A stretch of 64,000 nt of DNA, taken from positions 1,302,001-1,366,000 of the forward strand of contig NZ_JACCBA010000001.1 in NCBI RefSeq assembly GCF_013409365.1, written 5' to 3'. Position 1 is the stretch's first letter. Each line of letters starts with the position of its first letter. The DNA is from Actinomadura luteofluorescens. GTDB taxonomy: Bacteria; Actinomycetota; Actinomycetes; Streptosporangiales; Streptosporangiaceae. A model generated the notes under the pieces. That model had not been told where the DNA came from. It searched no databases and saw nothing but the letters and a program-made list of their open reading frames with translations. A program made the position numbers and the translations under genes. This document shows, piece by piece, positions 54,300 to 62,983 of the stretch.

Positions 54300-55418
54300 T
54301 CAGGCGTAGAAGCGCGAGTGCCAGTCCATGGGCGGCTCGCCGTAGGAGTCGGCGGGCGGGCTCGGGCCGAACTCGACCGCGCTGCCCTCGGCGAGGACGG
54401 CGATGACCCCGGCGGCCTCGACGCCCGCGCGCCAGTGCTCGGGGACCGCCCGGGAGCCGTACCGGGCGCCGAGCAGGTTTCCGCAGATGGCGCCGGTGGA
54501 GTCACTGTCGCCGGAGTGGTTGACCGCCAGCAGCGTCCCGCGCGGGACGATCTCCAGCGGGTGGCCGCCCGCGGCCTCCGCGGCCAGCGCGGCGTGCACG
54601 GCGATGGCGAGGGCCTCCGGTCCGGTGAATCCGCCGCCGAGGCTCTCCAGCCGCTCGGGCACCTGGGACGCCGGGCCGCCGCGCGGCAGCGCCAGCGCCT
54701 TCTCCAGCGCCGCCGTCGTCTCCTCGTGCCCTTCGTGCTCGCGCAGTCGCGCCATGGCGTGCCCCAGCGCGTCGGCGAGAGTGGCGCCGTGAACGAGCGC
54801 CGACACCGCTACAGCGAGCGTGCCCGCGGGGAGGCGGCCGGACGGGTGGCCGTGGGTGAGCGCCGCCGTCCCCTGCCCCCAGGTGAAGACGACCCCGGGA
54901 TCGGGATACCCGAAGCCGCACGGCGCGGCCCGGACCGTTCCGGCGCAGCCCTTGGAATCGTTGACGGGTTCGTCCACCCTGCCTAGAGGCCACCCCGGCT
55001 TGCCGCGCTCCGCCGCCATGCGCAGCGCGGCGAGGGTGGTGCGACCCGCGCCGCGCCGCGCCGTCACCGCCGGATCGCGAAGCGCCGGACCGCTCACCAG
55101 CAGATCCTGCTCGGGCATCCGCTCTCCCCGCGCGCGCAGCCACGCGAGGTAGTTCGCCTGCACCAGCCCGAGGTACGCGCCGCCGATCCCTTTCGCCCGG
55201 GCCCGGATGGACGCCTGGACGCCCGCCTGCGCGGTGAGCAGGCTCAGCTGCGTCGCCTCCCCGATCTCCGCCCGTGCCGGCAGGCCCGTCACGCCCGCGG
55301 GCCCGTACGCCGCGCGGATCTCGGCGACGGACATCCCCTCCACGGGACGTCCGAGCGCCTCCCCGACCGCCCCGCCGAACAGGCACCCCAGCATCCGATC
55401 GCCCGCCATGTCCGCCAT
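54300..55418 (-). CDS. ADP-ribosylglycohydrolase-family protein with altered metal site
   Basis: About 372 residues. The family fold is clear from GCLFGGAVGEALGRPVEGM at the start and the C-terminal metal motif NHSGDSDSTGAICGNLLGARYG. Canonical members have Gly-Asp-Ala in the first block and Thr-Asp-Asp-Thr shortly after; here these read GEA and GEAT (IGEATQLSLL), so two or three magnesium-ligand aspartates are replaced. It may be inactive, use another chemistry or bind ADP-ribose without cleaving it. ATG 55418 begins MADMAGDRMLG; an upstream GTG at 55427 is possible. Confidence 0.8.
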   Translation of the reverse strand: MADMAGDRMLGCLFGGAVGEALGRPVEGMSVAEIRAAYGPAGVTGLPARAEIGEATQLSLLTAQAGVQASIRARAKGIGGAYLGLVQANYLAWLRARGERMPEQDLLVSGPALRDPAVTARRGAGRTTLAALRMAAERGKPGWPLGRVDEPVNDSKGCAGTVRAAPCGFGYPDPGVVFTWGQGTAALTHGHPSGRLPAGTLAVAVSALVHGATLADALGHAMARLREHEGHEETTAALEKALALPRGGPASQVPERLESLGGGFTGPEALAIAVHAALAAEAAGGHPLEIVPRGTLLAVNHSGDSDSTGAICGNLLGARYGSRAVPEHWRAGVEAAGVIAVLAEGSAVEFGPSPPADSYGEPPMDWHSRFYA

Positions 55419-55677
55419 GCCCGACACGCTACCGACCCGCCGGCCGCGCGTCCCGGCGAAGATCACCGGGCGGCCCGGCGCCATGCATCGGAGGAAGCCC
55501 GCGCCAGGCCCTTCCCCGACGACGCTCGGACACCCGCTGAGCGCAAGGGAGCCACCACGGTCCAGGTGACCGCTCCCTCCCGGAGGGGAGCCGGATCACG
55601 CGCGGGAGGGAGGTGCCCCATCGGGCGGAAGCCGTTCACTGGCCGTGCAGACAGGCCGCACGACCAGAAGGGCGAAC

Positions 55678-56271
55678 ATGCTGAGGAACCCGACGGCGAT
55701 GATCCGCCGGATGCACGGAGACACCGTCGAGGACGCCCCGCGGTGGGCGGTCGTCTCCGCCTACGCCGCCAGCCTGGTGGTCCTGCCCTCCTGCCTGTGG
55801 CGGATCGCCCTCGGCTTCGGCGCTCCGATCGGCCCGCTGCGGGGGGACATGGGCGACGCGCGCGGCGACCTGCCCGGCTGGGTCCCGATGTGGGGGTACA
55901 CGATCTTCCTCAGCGTCCTCAGCGAGGCGCTGGCCTTCCTCGCCGTCGGCCTGGTGGCCCGGTGGGGCGAGGTGGTCCCGCGCTGGATCCCCGGCCTCGC
56001 CGGGCGCAGGGTGCCGGTCCTGGCCGCCGCCGTCCCGGCGGGCACGGGCGCCGCCGTCCTCACCATCGTGACGATCACGAGCCTGCCGGGCTTCAACGAG
56101 TTCACCGAGCCGGACGGGACCGCGGTCGCGCTCGAAGGCTGGAGGCTGGCCCTCTTCGTCGCGTCCTACGGCCCCCTCGTCCTCTGGGGCCCGCTCCTGG
56201 CCGCCGCGACCGCCGCCTACTGCCTCCGCCGGACCCGCCGCCCCTCCCCCACCGCACTGAGCACCCCCTAG
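55678..56271 (+). CDS. Multi-pass membrane protein of unknown function
   Basis: About 197 residues with four hydrophobic helices: AVVSAYAASLVVLPSCLWRI, WGYTIFLSVLSEALAFLAVG, VLAAAVPAGTGAAVLTIVTI and LALFVASYGPLVLWGPLLAA. The motif LWRIALGFG after helix 1 recurs in actinobacterial hypothetical proteins. No function can be assigned. ATG 55678 is preferred over 55645 because of the GAAGGGCGAAC leader. The 259-bp gap upstream contains a small hairpin (GCTCCC/GGGAGC near 55572-55591). Confidence 0.65.
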   Translation: MLRNPTAMIRRMHGDTVEDAPRWAVVSAYAASLVVLPSCLWRIALGFGAPIGPLRGDMGDARGDLPGWVPMWGYTIFLSVLSEALAFLAVGLVARWGEVVPRWIPGLAGRRVPVLAAAVPAGTGAAVLTIVTITSLPGFNEFTEPDGTAVALEGWRLALFVASYGPLVLWGPLLAAATAAYCLRRTRRPSPTALSTP

Positions 56272-56558
56272 ACGCCTGCCCCGCACACCACCTCCGGCAC
56301 CCACCCCAACCCACCCCTCAACACACCAAGCCAGGCCACCACTGCCCACCACCTCCCACGGACGCACCACCCACCCCTCAGCACTCCAACAGGCTGGCTG
56401 CATCCACCAGCAGGCACCGCCGTCCACCGCCTGCAGCAGAAGTGCCCAGGCCGCAGTCCCAGGCCGCATGCCGCGGTCGCAGGTCGCGGTCGCAGGTCGC
56501 GGGTTGGGCGCATCGTAAAAGGGCTGCGTCGGGGACGTGGCCGCGGGCATGCTGAGGC
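56272..56558. other. Strand-asymmetric C/A-rich spacer with short tandem repeat
   Basis: From 56280 to about 56420 the plus strand is dominated by C and A (repeated CCACC, ACCCACCCC) with few G, unlike the rest of the window. After this, GCGGTCGCAGGTC is tandemly repeated (56473-56485, 56486-56498) and CCAGGCCGCA occurs twice. No gene is seen; the promoter of the next gene should be in the last 50 bp. Confidence 0.5.
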
Positions 56559-57395
56559 ATGGTCTGGAAGCTGACCGACGATGTCGAAGAGTTCCTGGCG
56601 CGGGCGGAGGGGTTTCTGCGCGCCGATCCCGTCGCGAACACCGTGCCGCTGACCGTGACCAAGGCGATTCGGACACAGGGCCCTGCTCTCTATCCGACGG
56701 CGCTGTTCGGCTGGTGGACGGCGGTCGGCGGCGTCGCGGGCACCTGCGTGTGGACGGGGGCGTATCCGGTCATGCTCAGCGCCATGCCGGGGTCCGCGGC
56801 GCCGGAGCTGGCCGAGGCCCTGGCCAGGCGGGAGGCGCGGGTCCCGGGCGTCAACGGGACGCCGCAGGTCGCCGAGGGCTTCGCGGAGGCGTGGACCCGC
56901 CGGACCGGGAGCCCGGTCCGCGTCGCGCGGAGGGAGCGGCTCCACCGGCTGGCGGGGCTCGACATGCCGGACCCGCCGCCGGACGGCGCGGCGCGGGTCG
57001 CGGACGCCAGGGACCGGGAGCTGGTCCACGACTGGTACGCGGCGTTCCGCCGGGACGCCGGCGGCCACGGGGATCCGAACCCGGCGGTGGTCGACGGCCG
57101 GCTCGCGGAGGACGGCATCGTGCTCTGGGAGTCGGCCGGCGGCCCGGTGGCGATGGCGGGACGGACGCCGGCGGTCGCGGGAACGGCACGGGTGGCGCCC
57201 GTGTACACCCCAGCCGAGCATCGCCGCCGCGGCTACGGGGCCGCGGTGACCGCCGCAGTCACCCGCGCCGCCCAGGACGCCGGCGCCACGGAGGTCGTAC
57301 TGTTCACCGACCTCGCCAACCCGACCAGCAACGGCGTCTACCACCGCCTCGGCTACCGCCCGGTCGAAGACCGGATCGCCCTCACCTTCACCTGA
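56559..57395 (+). CDS. GNAT acetyltransferase with N-terminal extra domain
   Basis: A 278-residue protein. The C-terminal GNAT domain has VAPVYTPAEHRRRGYGAAVTAAVTR as its acetyl-CoA loop and LFTDLANPTSNGVYHRLGYRPV as the last strand-helix. The N-terminal 130 residues (VEEFLARAEGFLRADPVANTV onward) resemble the degenerate GNAT half found in two-domain FR47-like proteins. Substrate unknown. ATG at 56559 with GGCATG upstream and no clear Shine-Dalgarno. Confidence 0.82.
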   Translation: MVWKLTDDVEEFLARAEGFLRADPVANTVPLTVTKAIRTQGPALYPTALFGWWTAVGGVAGTCVWTGAYPVMLSAMPGSAAPELAEALARREARVPGVNGTPQVAEGFAEAWTRRTGSPVRVARRERLHRLAGLDMPDPPPDGAARVADARDRELVHDWYAAFRRDAGGHGDPNPAVVDGRLAEDGIVLWESAGGPVAMAGRTPAVAGTARVAPVYTPAEHRRRGYGAAVTAAVTRAAQDAGATEVVLFTDLANPTSNGVYHRLGYRPVEDRIALTFT

Positions 57396-57637
57396 CAAAA
57401 GCCCCCAGGCCAGCCCCGACGGACTCGATGCCTGGCAACCAGCGGCCGTCCTCGGGCCGGAGCCGTGCCCTCACCGCTGATCAAAGGTCTTGATCGGTGA
57501 TGGGAGGTCGTGCTCGCGCGGGTCGTGGTGTGAGCACTGGTCCACTACCCCGTCCCCTGCGGGTTGCTGATCGTGATGGTCGCGAGGGAGAGGACGGGGC
57601 CGTTCGCCCGATGGGGCCTTCGGTCAGGGGGTGGGGG
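57396..57637. other. Convergent spacer between GNAT gene and uvrB
   Basis: 242 bp without a gene. GATCAA (57479-57484) and TTGATC (57490-57495), extended by TCACCG and GGTGA with a bulge, make a modest hairpin that may terminate one or both convergent genes. Confidence 0.45.
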
Positions 57638-59755
57638 TTACTTGACGCCCGCCTCCTTCATGTCGCGTAGTTCGCGCTTGAGTTCCTTGATCTCGTCGCG
57701 GAGGCGGGCGGCGAGTTCGAACTGCAGGTCGGTGGCGGCCTGGTGCATCTGGTCGGTCATCTGCTCGATGAGGCCCTCCAGCTCCTCACGGGGGCGCTCC
57801 CCGACCAGGTCGGCGGCGTGCCGGCCGGCCTCCCTGGTGCGGGAGGCGAGACCGGGGACGGGCGCCTTGCCGCGGCTCTGCTGGCGGCCGCCGCCGCCGA
57901 TCAGGGTCTCGGTGTCGGCGTCCTCGCGGGCGAGGGAGTCGAGGATGTCGGCGATCCGCTTGCGCAGCGCCTGCGGCTCGATGCCGTGCTCCTCGTTGTA
58001 GGCGCGCTGCTTGGCGCGGCGCCGGGTGGTCTCGTCGATCGCCCGCTCCATGGACGGGGTGACGGTGTCGGCGTACATGTGGACCTGGCCCGACACGTTG
58101 CGGGCCGCGCGGCCGATCGTCTGGATGAGGGACGTCTCGGAGCGCAGGAAGCCCTCCTTGTCGGCGTCCAGGATCGCCACGAGGGAGACCTCGGGCAGGT
58201 CGAGGCCCTCGCGGAGCAGGTTGATGCCGACGAGGACGTCGTAGTCGCCGGCGCGCAGCTCGCGCAGCAGCTCGATGCGGCGCAGGGTGTCGACCTCGCT
58301 GTGCAGGTAGCGGACCTGGATGCCGAGTTCGAGCAGGTAGTCGGTGAGGTCCTCGGCCATCTTCTTGGTGAGGGTGGTGACCAGGACGCGCTCGTCGCGC
58401 TCGGTGCGCTCGCGGATCTCGTGGATGAGGTCGTCGATCTGGCCCTTGGTCGGCTTGACGACGATCTCGGGGTCGATCAGGCCGGTGGGGCGGATGACCT
58501 GCTCGACGACGTCGCCCTTGACGCGGTTCATCTCGTAGGGGCCGGGCGTCGCCGACAGGTAGACGGTCTGGCCGATCCGTTCGAGGAACTCCTCCCACTT
58601 CAGCGGGCGGTTGTCCATGGCGGACGGCAGCCGGAACCCGTGCTCGACCAGCATCCGCTTGCGGGACGCGTCGCCCTCGTACATGGCGCCGATCTGCGGG
58701 ACCGTCTGGTGGGACTCGTCGACGACGAGGAGGAAGTCTTCGGGGAAGTAGTCCAGGAGGGTGTTGGGGGCGGTGCCGGGGCCGCGGCCGTCGATGTGCC
58801 GGGAGTAGTTCTCGATGCCGGAGCAGGTGCCGACCTGCCGCATCATCTCGATGTCGTAGGTGGTGCGCATGCGCAGGCGCTGCGCCTCCAGCATCTTGCC
58901 CTGCCGCTCCATGACGGCGAGGGTCTCCTCCAGCTCGGCCTCGATCTGGCCGATGGCGCGCTCCATGCGCTCGGGCCCGGCGACGTAGTGGGAGGCGGGG
59001 AAGACGTACAGCTCCTCGTCCTCGGTGATCAGCTCGCCGGTGAGCGGGTGCAGGGTCGCCAGCTTCTCGATCTCGTCGCCGAACATCTCGATCCGGACGG
59101 CGAGCTCCTCGTACTGCGGGATGATCTCGACGGTGTCGCCGCGGACGCGGAACGTGCCGCGGGTGAAGGCGAGATCGTTGCGGGTGTACTGCATGCCGAC
59201 GAGCTGCCGGAGCAGGTCGTCGCGGTCGATCTCCTGGCCGACGTGCAGCCGGACCATCCGGTCGACGTACTCCTGCGGGGTGCCGAGGCCGTAGATGCAG
59301 GACACGGACGCCACCACGACGGTGTCGCGGCGGGTGAGCAGCGAGTTGGTCGCCGAGTGCCGCAGCCGGTCGACCTCGTCGTTGATCGAGGAGTCCTTCT
59401 CGATGTAGGTGTCGGTCTGCGGGATGTACGCCTCGGGCTGGTAGTAGTCGTAGTACGACACGAAGTACTCGACGGCGTTGTTGGGCAGCATCTCGCGCAG
59501 CTCGTTGGCGAACTGGGCGGCGAGGGTCTTGTTCGGCTGCATGACGAGGACGGGCCGCTGGAGCTTCTCCACCAGCCACGCGATCGTGGCGGTCTTGCCG
59601 GTGCCGGTCGCGCCGAGGAGCACCGCGTCCTTCTCACCCGCCGAGACGCGGGCGGCGAGCTCGGCGATCGCCTGCGGCTGGTCGCCCGACGGCGTCATCT
59701 CGGTGACGACCTCGAACGGCGCCACGCGGCGCCGCAGGTCCGTGACTGGGCGCAT
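57638..59755 (-). CDS. uvrB: Excinuclease ABC subunit B
   Basis: A 705-residue helicase-like damage-recognition subunit of nucleotide excision repair. Motif I is [10 protein letters not shown], the damage-probing beta-hairpin [17 protein letters not shown] is intact, motif II lies in [10 protein letters not shown] and motif VI in [11 protein letters not shown]-terminal UVR domain (about residues 660-695, [20 protein letters not shown]) binds UvrC. ATG 59755 has GGGGA 6 nt upstream; GTG 59761 would put it too close. I find no GAAC-N4-GTTC LexA-type box in the 93 bp upstream. Confidence 0.97.
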   Translation of the reverse strand: MRPVTDLRRRVAPFEVVTEMTPSGDQPQAIAELAARVSAGEKDAVLLGATGTGKTATIAWLVEKLQRPVLVMQPNKTLAAQFANELREMLPNNAVEYFVSYYDYYQPEAYIPQTDTYIEKDSSINDEVDRLRHSATNSLLTRRDTVVVASVSCIYGLGTPQEYVDRMVRLHVGQEIDRDDLLRQLVGMQYTRNDLAFTRGTFRVRGDTVEIIPQYEELAVRIEMFGDEIEKLATLHPLTGELITEDEELYVFPASHYVAGPERMERAIGQIEAELEETLAVMERQGKMLEAQRLRMRTTYDIEMMRQVGTCSGIENYSRHIDGRGPGTAPNTLLDYFPEDFLLVVDESHQTVPQIGAMYEGDASRKRMLVEHGFRLPSAMDNRPLKWEEFLERIGQTVYLSATPGPYEMNRVKGDVVEQVIRPTGLIDPEIVVKPTKGQIDDLIHEIRERTERDERVLVTTLTKKMAEDLTDYLLELGIQVRYLHSEVDTLRRIELLRELRAGDYDVLVGINLLREGLDLPEVSLVAILDADKEGFLRSETSLIQTIGRAARNVSGQVHMYADTVTPSMERAIDETTRRRAKQRAYNEEHGIEPQALRKRIADILDSLAREDADTETLIGGGGRQQSRGKAPVPGLASRTREAGRHAADLVGERPREELEGLIEQMTDQMHQAATDLQFELAARLRDEIKELKRELRDMKEAGVK

Positions 59756-59848
59756 CGACACTCCCCTGGATCCGGCGTTCTCCCTGCTCTCCCAACTGTA
59801 TGCAGGGGCTCGGACATTCCGCGGCCGCGCGGGCGGCGTCGCGCGGGC

Positions 59849-61000
59849 TCAGGAGGCGGGCAGCGGGAGCCGGGCCCGGACGGCGTAACCGCCGCCGCGC
59901 GGGCCGGCGTCGAAGCTGCCGCCGAGGGCGGTGACGCGCTCGCGCAGCCCGACCAGGCCGTTCCCGCCGGAGGGCAGCCGGTGCTGGGGCCCGGCGGTGG
60001 GCGGCTCGTTGGCGATCTCCACTTCGACCGCCTCCGGGAGGAGGCCGAGGTGCACGCGGGTGTCGGCGGCGCCGGCGTGCTTGTGGACGTTGGTGAGGGC
60101 CTCCTGCACGAGCCGGTAGACCGTCCGGCCGACGGCGGCGGGCATGGGGCGCTCCTCGCCGCGGATCGTCAGGTCCACGCGCAGGCCCGCGGCGCCGGAC
60201 TGGCCGACCAGCTCGCGGAGATGGGCCAGCGTCACCTCCTGCTGGGGGAGGGCCTCCTCCCCCTGCCTGAGCACCCCGACGACGTGCCGGAGCTCCTCCA
60301 GCGCCTGCCGCCCCATGTCGCCGATGACCGAGGCGGTCTCGGCGGCCCGCGCCGGGTCGCGGACGGCGATCGCCTTCAGCGCGCCCGCGTGGACGACCAT
60401 CACGCTGATGCGGTTGGCGACGACGTCGTGCATCTCCCGCGCGATGCGGGTGCGTTCCTCCCCGCGCGCGCGTTCCGCGAGCAGGTGCTGCTCGCGTTCG
60501 AGTCTCGCGGCGCGTTCCTGGAGCGAGACCAGGAGCTGCTTGCGCGCGCCCATGTAGAGGCCCAGCAGGACGGGGACCCCCACGAACGCGATCCCGAAGA
60601 TCGACTGTGCGAGGAAGGACTCCGTCGCCGCCGTGGGGGCCGGGAAGACCAGGTTGGCGACGTAGCCGCCGAGCGCGATGACCACCACCGTGCGGCGGGA
60701 CGCGGTGTAGGCGGCGAGCGAGTACAGGACGATGAGGGTGCTGAACGCCCCGGCGCCCGTGACGGTGCCGTACACCACCGCGAACACCGCCAGGCCCACC
60801 GGGTGGGAGCGCCGCACGATCAGGGCCAGGCCGAGCACGACGCTGCAGGCCGACACGACCGGGGGCGGCAGCCAGAAGCTCTGTTCGGCGAACCACAGGA
60901 AGAGGCCGTCGCCCACCGCGAATGTCAGGGCGATCGCGATGTCGAAGGCACGGGAACGCCGGGTGGGCCATGCCCCCGACCACCATCCCCGTACGCGCAT
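59849..61000 (-). CDS. DesK/NarL-type sensor histidine kinase
   Basis: A 383-residue membrane kinase. About five TM helices fill residues 19-155, then a short coiled coil (LERQ-rich, 155-180), the HisKA_3 dimerisation helix with phospho-acceptor His191 in REMHDVVANRISVM, and an HATPase domain with N-box VQEALTNVHKHAG and G-box GGNGLVGLRERVTALGG. Such kinases usually pair with a NarL/LuxR response regulator, but none lies beside it: uvrB is on one side and a divergent gene on the other. Start ATG 61000; the open frame upstream is not kinase-like. Confidence 0.88.
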   Translation of the reverse strand: MRVRGWWSGAWPTRRSRAFDIAIALTFAVGDGLFLWFAEQSFWLPPPVVSACSVVLGLALIVRRSHPVGLAVFAVVYGTVTGAGAFSTLIVLYSLAAYTASRRTVVVIALGGYVANLVFPAPTAATESFLAQSIFGIAFVGVPVLLGLYMGARKQLLVSLQERAARLEREQHLLAERARGEERTRIAREMHDVVANRISVMVVHAGALKAIAVRDPARAAETASVIGDMGRQALEELRHVVGVLRQGEEALPQQEVTLAHLRELVGQSGAAGLRVDLTIRGEERPMPAAVGRTVYRLVQEALTNVHKHAGAADTRVHLGLLPEAVEVEIANEPPTAGPQHRLPSGGNGLVGLRERVTALGGSFDAGPRGGGYAVRARLPLPAS

Positions 61001-61183
61001 GGCGACGAGCCTATAGCGACTTAAAGGGCGCCTGTCGCACATGTGAGCACAGCCCTTACCTGCAGGGCTTTTCCAGCGAATGGACGCTGTGGTTACGATG
61101 ACCGCGCCGGTCGGGCCGTTCGAGGGGGCCGCCCCTCGGCGCCCCGAGCGCCCCGGCGCCGACAAGGACGGGGAAACCGCACA

Positions 61184-62197
61184 ATGGCCCGATTCGCCAA
61201 CTGGTTCGGGAAGAACGCCGACGCCGTGATCGCGCTGGTGCTGGCGGTCGTCGTGGCGGTGCTCGGGCTCGGGGTGAACCTGCCGAACGAGACCGAGATC
61301 ACCAACAGCGGGATCCTCGCGGTGATCGGCCTGCTGGCGACGTCGGTGCTGCGCGACCGCGGGCGGCGCGTCCCGGTCGAGGCGGAGGTGCGCGACACGC
61401 TGCGCGCCTCGGCGGCCACGCTCGGTGAGCTCGACGCCAAGCTGACCCACATCGAGGCGTTCGAGGGCGTCCTGTCCGACACCAAGCGCGCCCTGGACGA
61501 GACCACGGTCGTGCGGGTCATCAGCGGGGCGCAGGTCGCGCAGGTCCTGGCGGAGGCCCGCCGCGCCACCGACCGGTGGTTCTTCAAGGGCGGGACGGGC
61601 ACCTACATCCGCGCGCGCACGCTGCCCGAGTGCGTGGCGGCCGCGCGGCGGGAGCGGCGGACGCTGCTGTTCCGCATGGAGATCCTCGACCCCACGAACG
61701 TGGAGGTGTGCGAGGCGTACGCGCGTCACCGCCGGTCGGTGTCGGACGGGCCGGACGCCACGGGCGAGCCGTGGACGCTGGAACGCACCCGCAAGGAGGC
61801 GTACGCCACGATCCTGGCGGCGTGCTGGCACAAGCAGCGGTTCGCGATGCTCGACATCGACATCGGCCTCGCGCAGACGATGACGACGCTGCGCTACGAC
61901 CTCGCCTCCTCGGGCGTGGTGGTCACCCGCGACGATCCGCGCGGCGAGGCCCTGGTCGTCGACAGCGCCAAGTTCTACTACAGCTGGGTGAGCGCGGAGC
62001 TGCAGACGAGCCTCGACCAGGCGCGGCGCGTCCCGGTCGAGCAGGCCAGGCTGGCGCCCCTGGACGACGAGCCGACCGTGGAGGAAGTGCGCAAGCTCTT
62101 CGAGGTCATCGGAATCGACCTCGCGCAGGGCTATACCGACCGCGACGTCATCGAGATCATACGTAAGGCCCTGCGGGCCAAGGACCCCTACGAGTGA
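61184..62197 (+). CDS. Two-TM protein with cytosolic domain of unknown fold
   Basis: A 337-residue protein. Two TM helices (about 14-31 and 42-55) are followed by a short coiled coil (65-105) and a cytosolic domain. That domain has a striking WFFKGGTGTYIRARTLPE motif (132-149), then RRTLLFRMEILDPTNVEVCEAYARHRR in sense order and a late DSAKFYYSWVSAE. I do not recognise a characterised family. The architecture (membrane anchor, coiled coil, catalytic-looking domain) recalls signalling or conflict-system effectors; this is inference. First of three co-oriented genes with 48- and 30-bp gaps. Confidence 0.65.
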   Translation: MARFANWFGKNADAVIALVLAVVVAVLGLGVNLPNETEITNSGILAVIGLLATSVLRDRGRRVPVEAEVRDTLRASAATLGELDAKLTHIEAFEGVLSDTKRALDETTVVRVISGAQVAQVLAEARRATDRWFFKGGTGTYIRARTLPECVAAARRERRTLLFRMEILDPTNVEVCEAYARHRRSVSDGPDATGEPWTLERTRKEAYATILAACWHKQRFAMLDIDIGLAQTMTTLRYDLASSGVVVTRDDPRGEALVVDSAKFYYSWVSAELQTSLDQARRVPVEQARLAPLDDEPTVEEVRKLFEVIGIDLAQGYTDRDVIEIIRKALRAKDPYE

Positions 62198-62245
62198 CGC
62201 GCGGATGACGGTGCGGGGCGCGGGAGACGGGCCGGGGGGGCGACG

Positions 62246-62953
62246 GTGACGGTGAAGGGTGAGGCCGCCGGAGTGAGGTACGAGGAGATCCGCGAGGAGA
62301 TCCACGCCGGTACCGCGGCCCGGACGCTGCCGGAGCGGGTCGGGCGGATCCTCGGCGGGGTCCTGGACGACGCCGCGGCGGGCCGCTCCCGTGTTCCGGC
62401 GGTGCGGCACCCGCTGGGCTTCCTGTGCCTTCCCCTGGAGCGCAGCGGTGACCTCGGGGTGTGCCTGCACATCTGGACTCCGGAGGTGCGTCCGGCACCG
62501 TCCACCACGTCGACGGTCCACTGCCACAGCTGGGATCTGCTCAGCTTCGTCCTGTACGGGACGGTCCGGAACGTGCGGATGGACGTCAGTGAGGCGTCCG
62601 CCACCGGGACGCAGCAGGTCTTCGAGGTCGTGAGCCAGGGCGACCTGGACGAGCTGAGGGCGACCGGGCGCGCCGTCCACTGCGCTCCCGCCAGGTCCAG
62701 CACGCACCGGACCGGGGAGTCGTACACCCTGCCCGCCGGTGTCTTCCACAGCACGCTGATCGAGGACGGCCTGGACGCGGCCACGGTCGCTCTAGGCCGG
62801 CAGACGCCGGGCGGGGGCGATCTGTCGCTCGGCCCTCTGGACGTTCCCAGCCACAGGGTGCGCCGCTCGCGTTCCGACCACGCCGACACGCTGCGGGCCT
62901 TGCGCCGCTCCGCCCGCAGGATCGCCGCCGCCCACTGCTCGCCGCGCCGGTAG
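62246..62953 (+). CDS. Cysteine-dioxygenase-like cupin protein
   Basis: A 235-residue protein. A central cupin reads STVHCHSWDLLSFVLYGTVRN, with a His-x-His metal pair, and YTLPAGVFHSTLIED with the third histidine. This gives a three-His iron site like that of thiol dioxygenases, although the overall sequence is not a classical cysteine dioxygenase. The basic C-terminal tail (RSARRIAAAHCSPRR) is unusual. GTG 62246 follows a G-rich Shine-Dalgarno (GGGGGGG, 5-nt spacing). Middle gene of the three-gene cassette. Confidence 0.65.
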   Translation: MTVKGEAAGVRYEEIREEIHAGTAARTLPERVGRILGGVLDDAAAGRSRVPAVRHPLGFLCLPLERSGDLGVCLHIWTPEVRPAPSTTSTVHCHSWDLLSFVLYGTVRNVRMDVSEASATGTQQVFEVVSQGDLDELRATGRAVHCAPARSSTHRTGESYTLPAGVFHSTLIEDGLDAATVALGRQTPGGGDLSLGPLDVPSHRVRRSRSDHADTLRALRRSARRIAAAHCSPRR

Positions 62954-62983
62954 CCGGACGCCGGATCCCACTGGAGAGGCCCG

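Noticed and set aside
59756..59848. Possible SOS (LexA) box upstream of uvrB
   Set aside because: I looked for GAAC-N4-GTTC and the mycobacterial TCGAAC-N4-GTTCGA form and found none in this gap.
57743..61024. A 1093-codon open frame on the plus strand
   Set aside because: It runs antisense through both uvrB and the histidine kinase gene, with Gly/Leu/Val/Asp-rich low-complexity translation. Both sense-strand genes have clear motifs.
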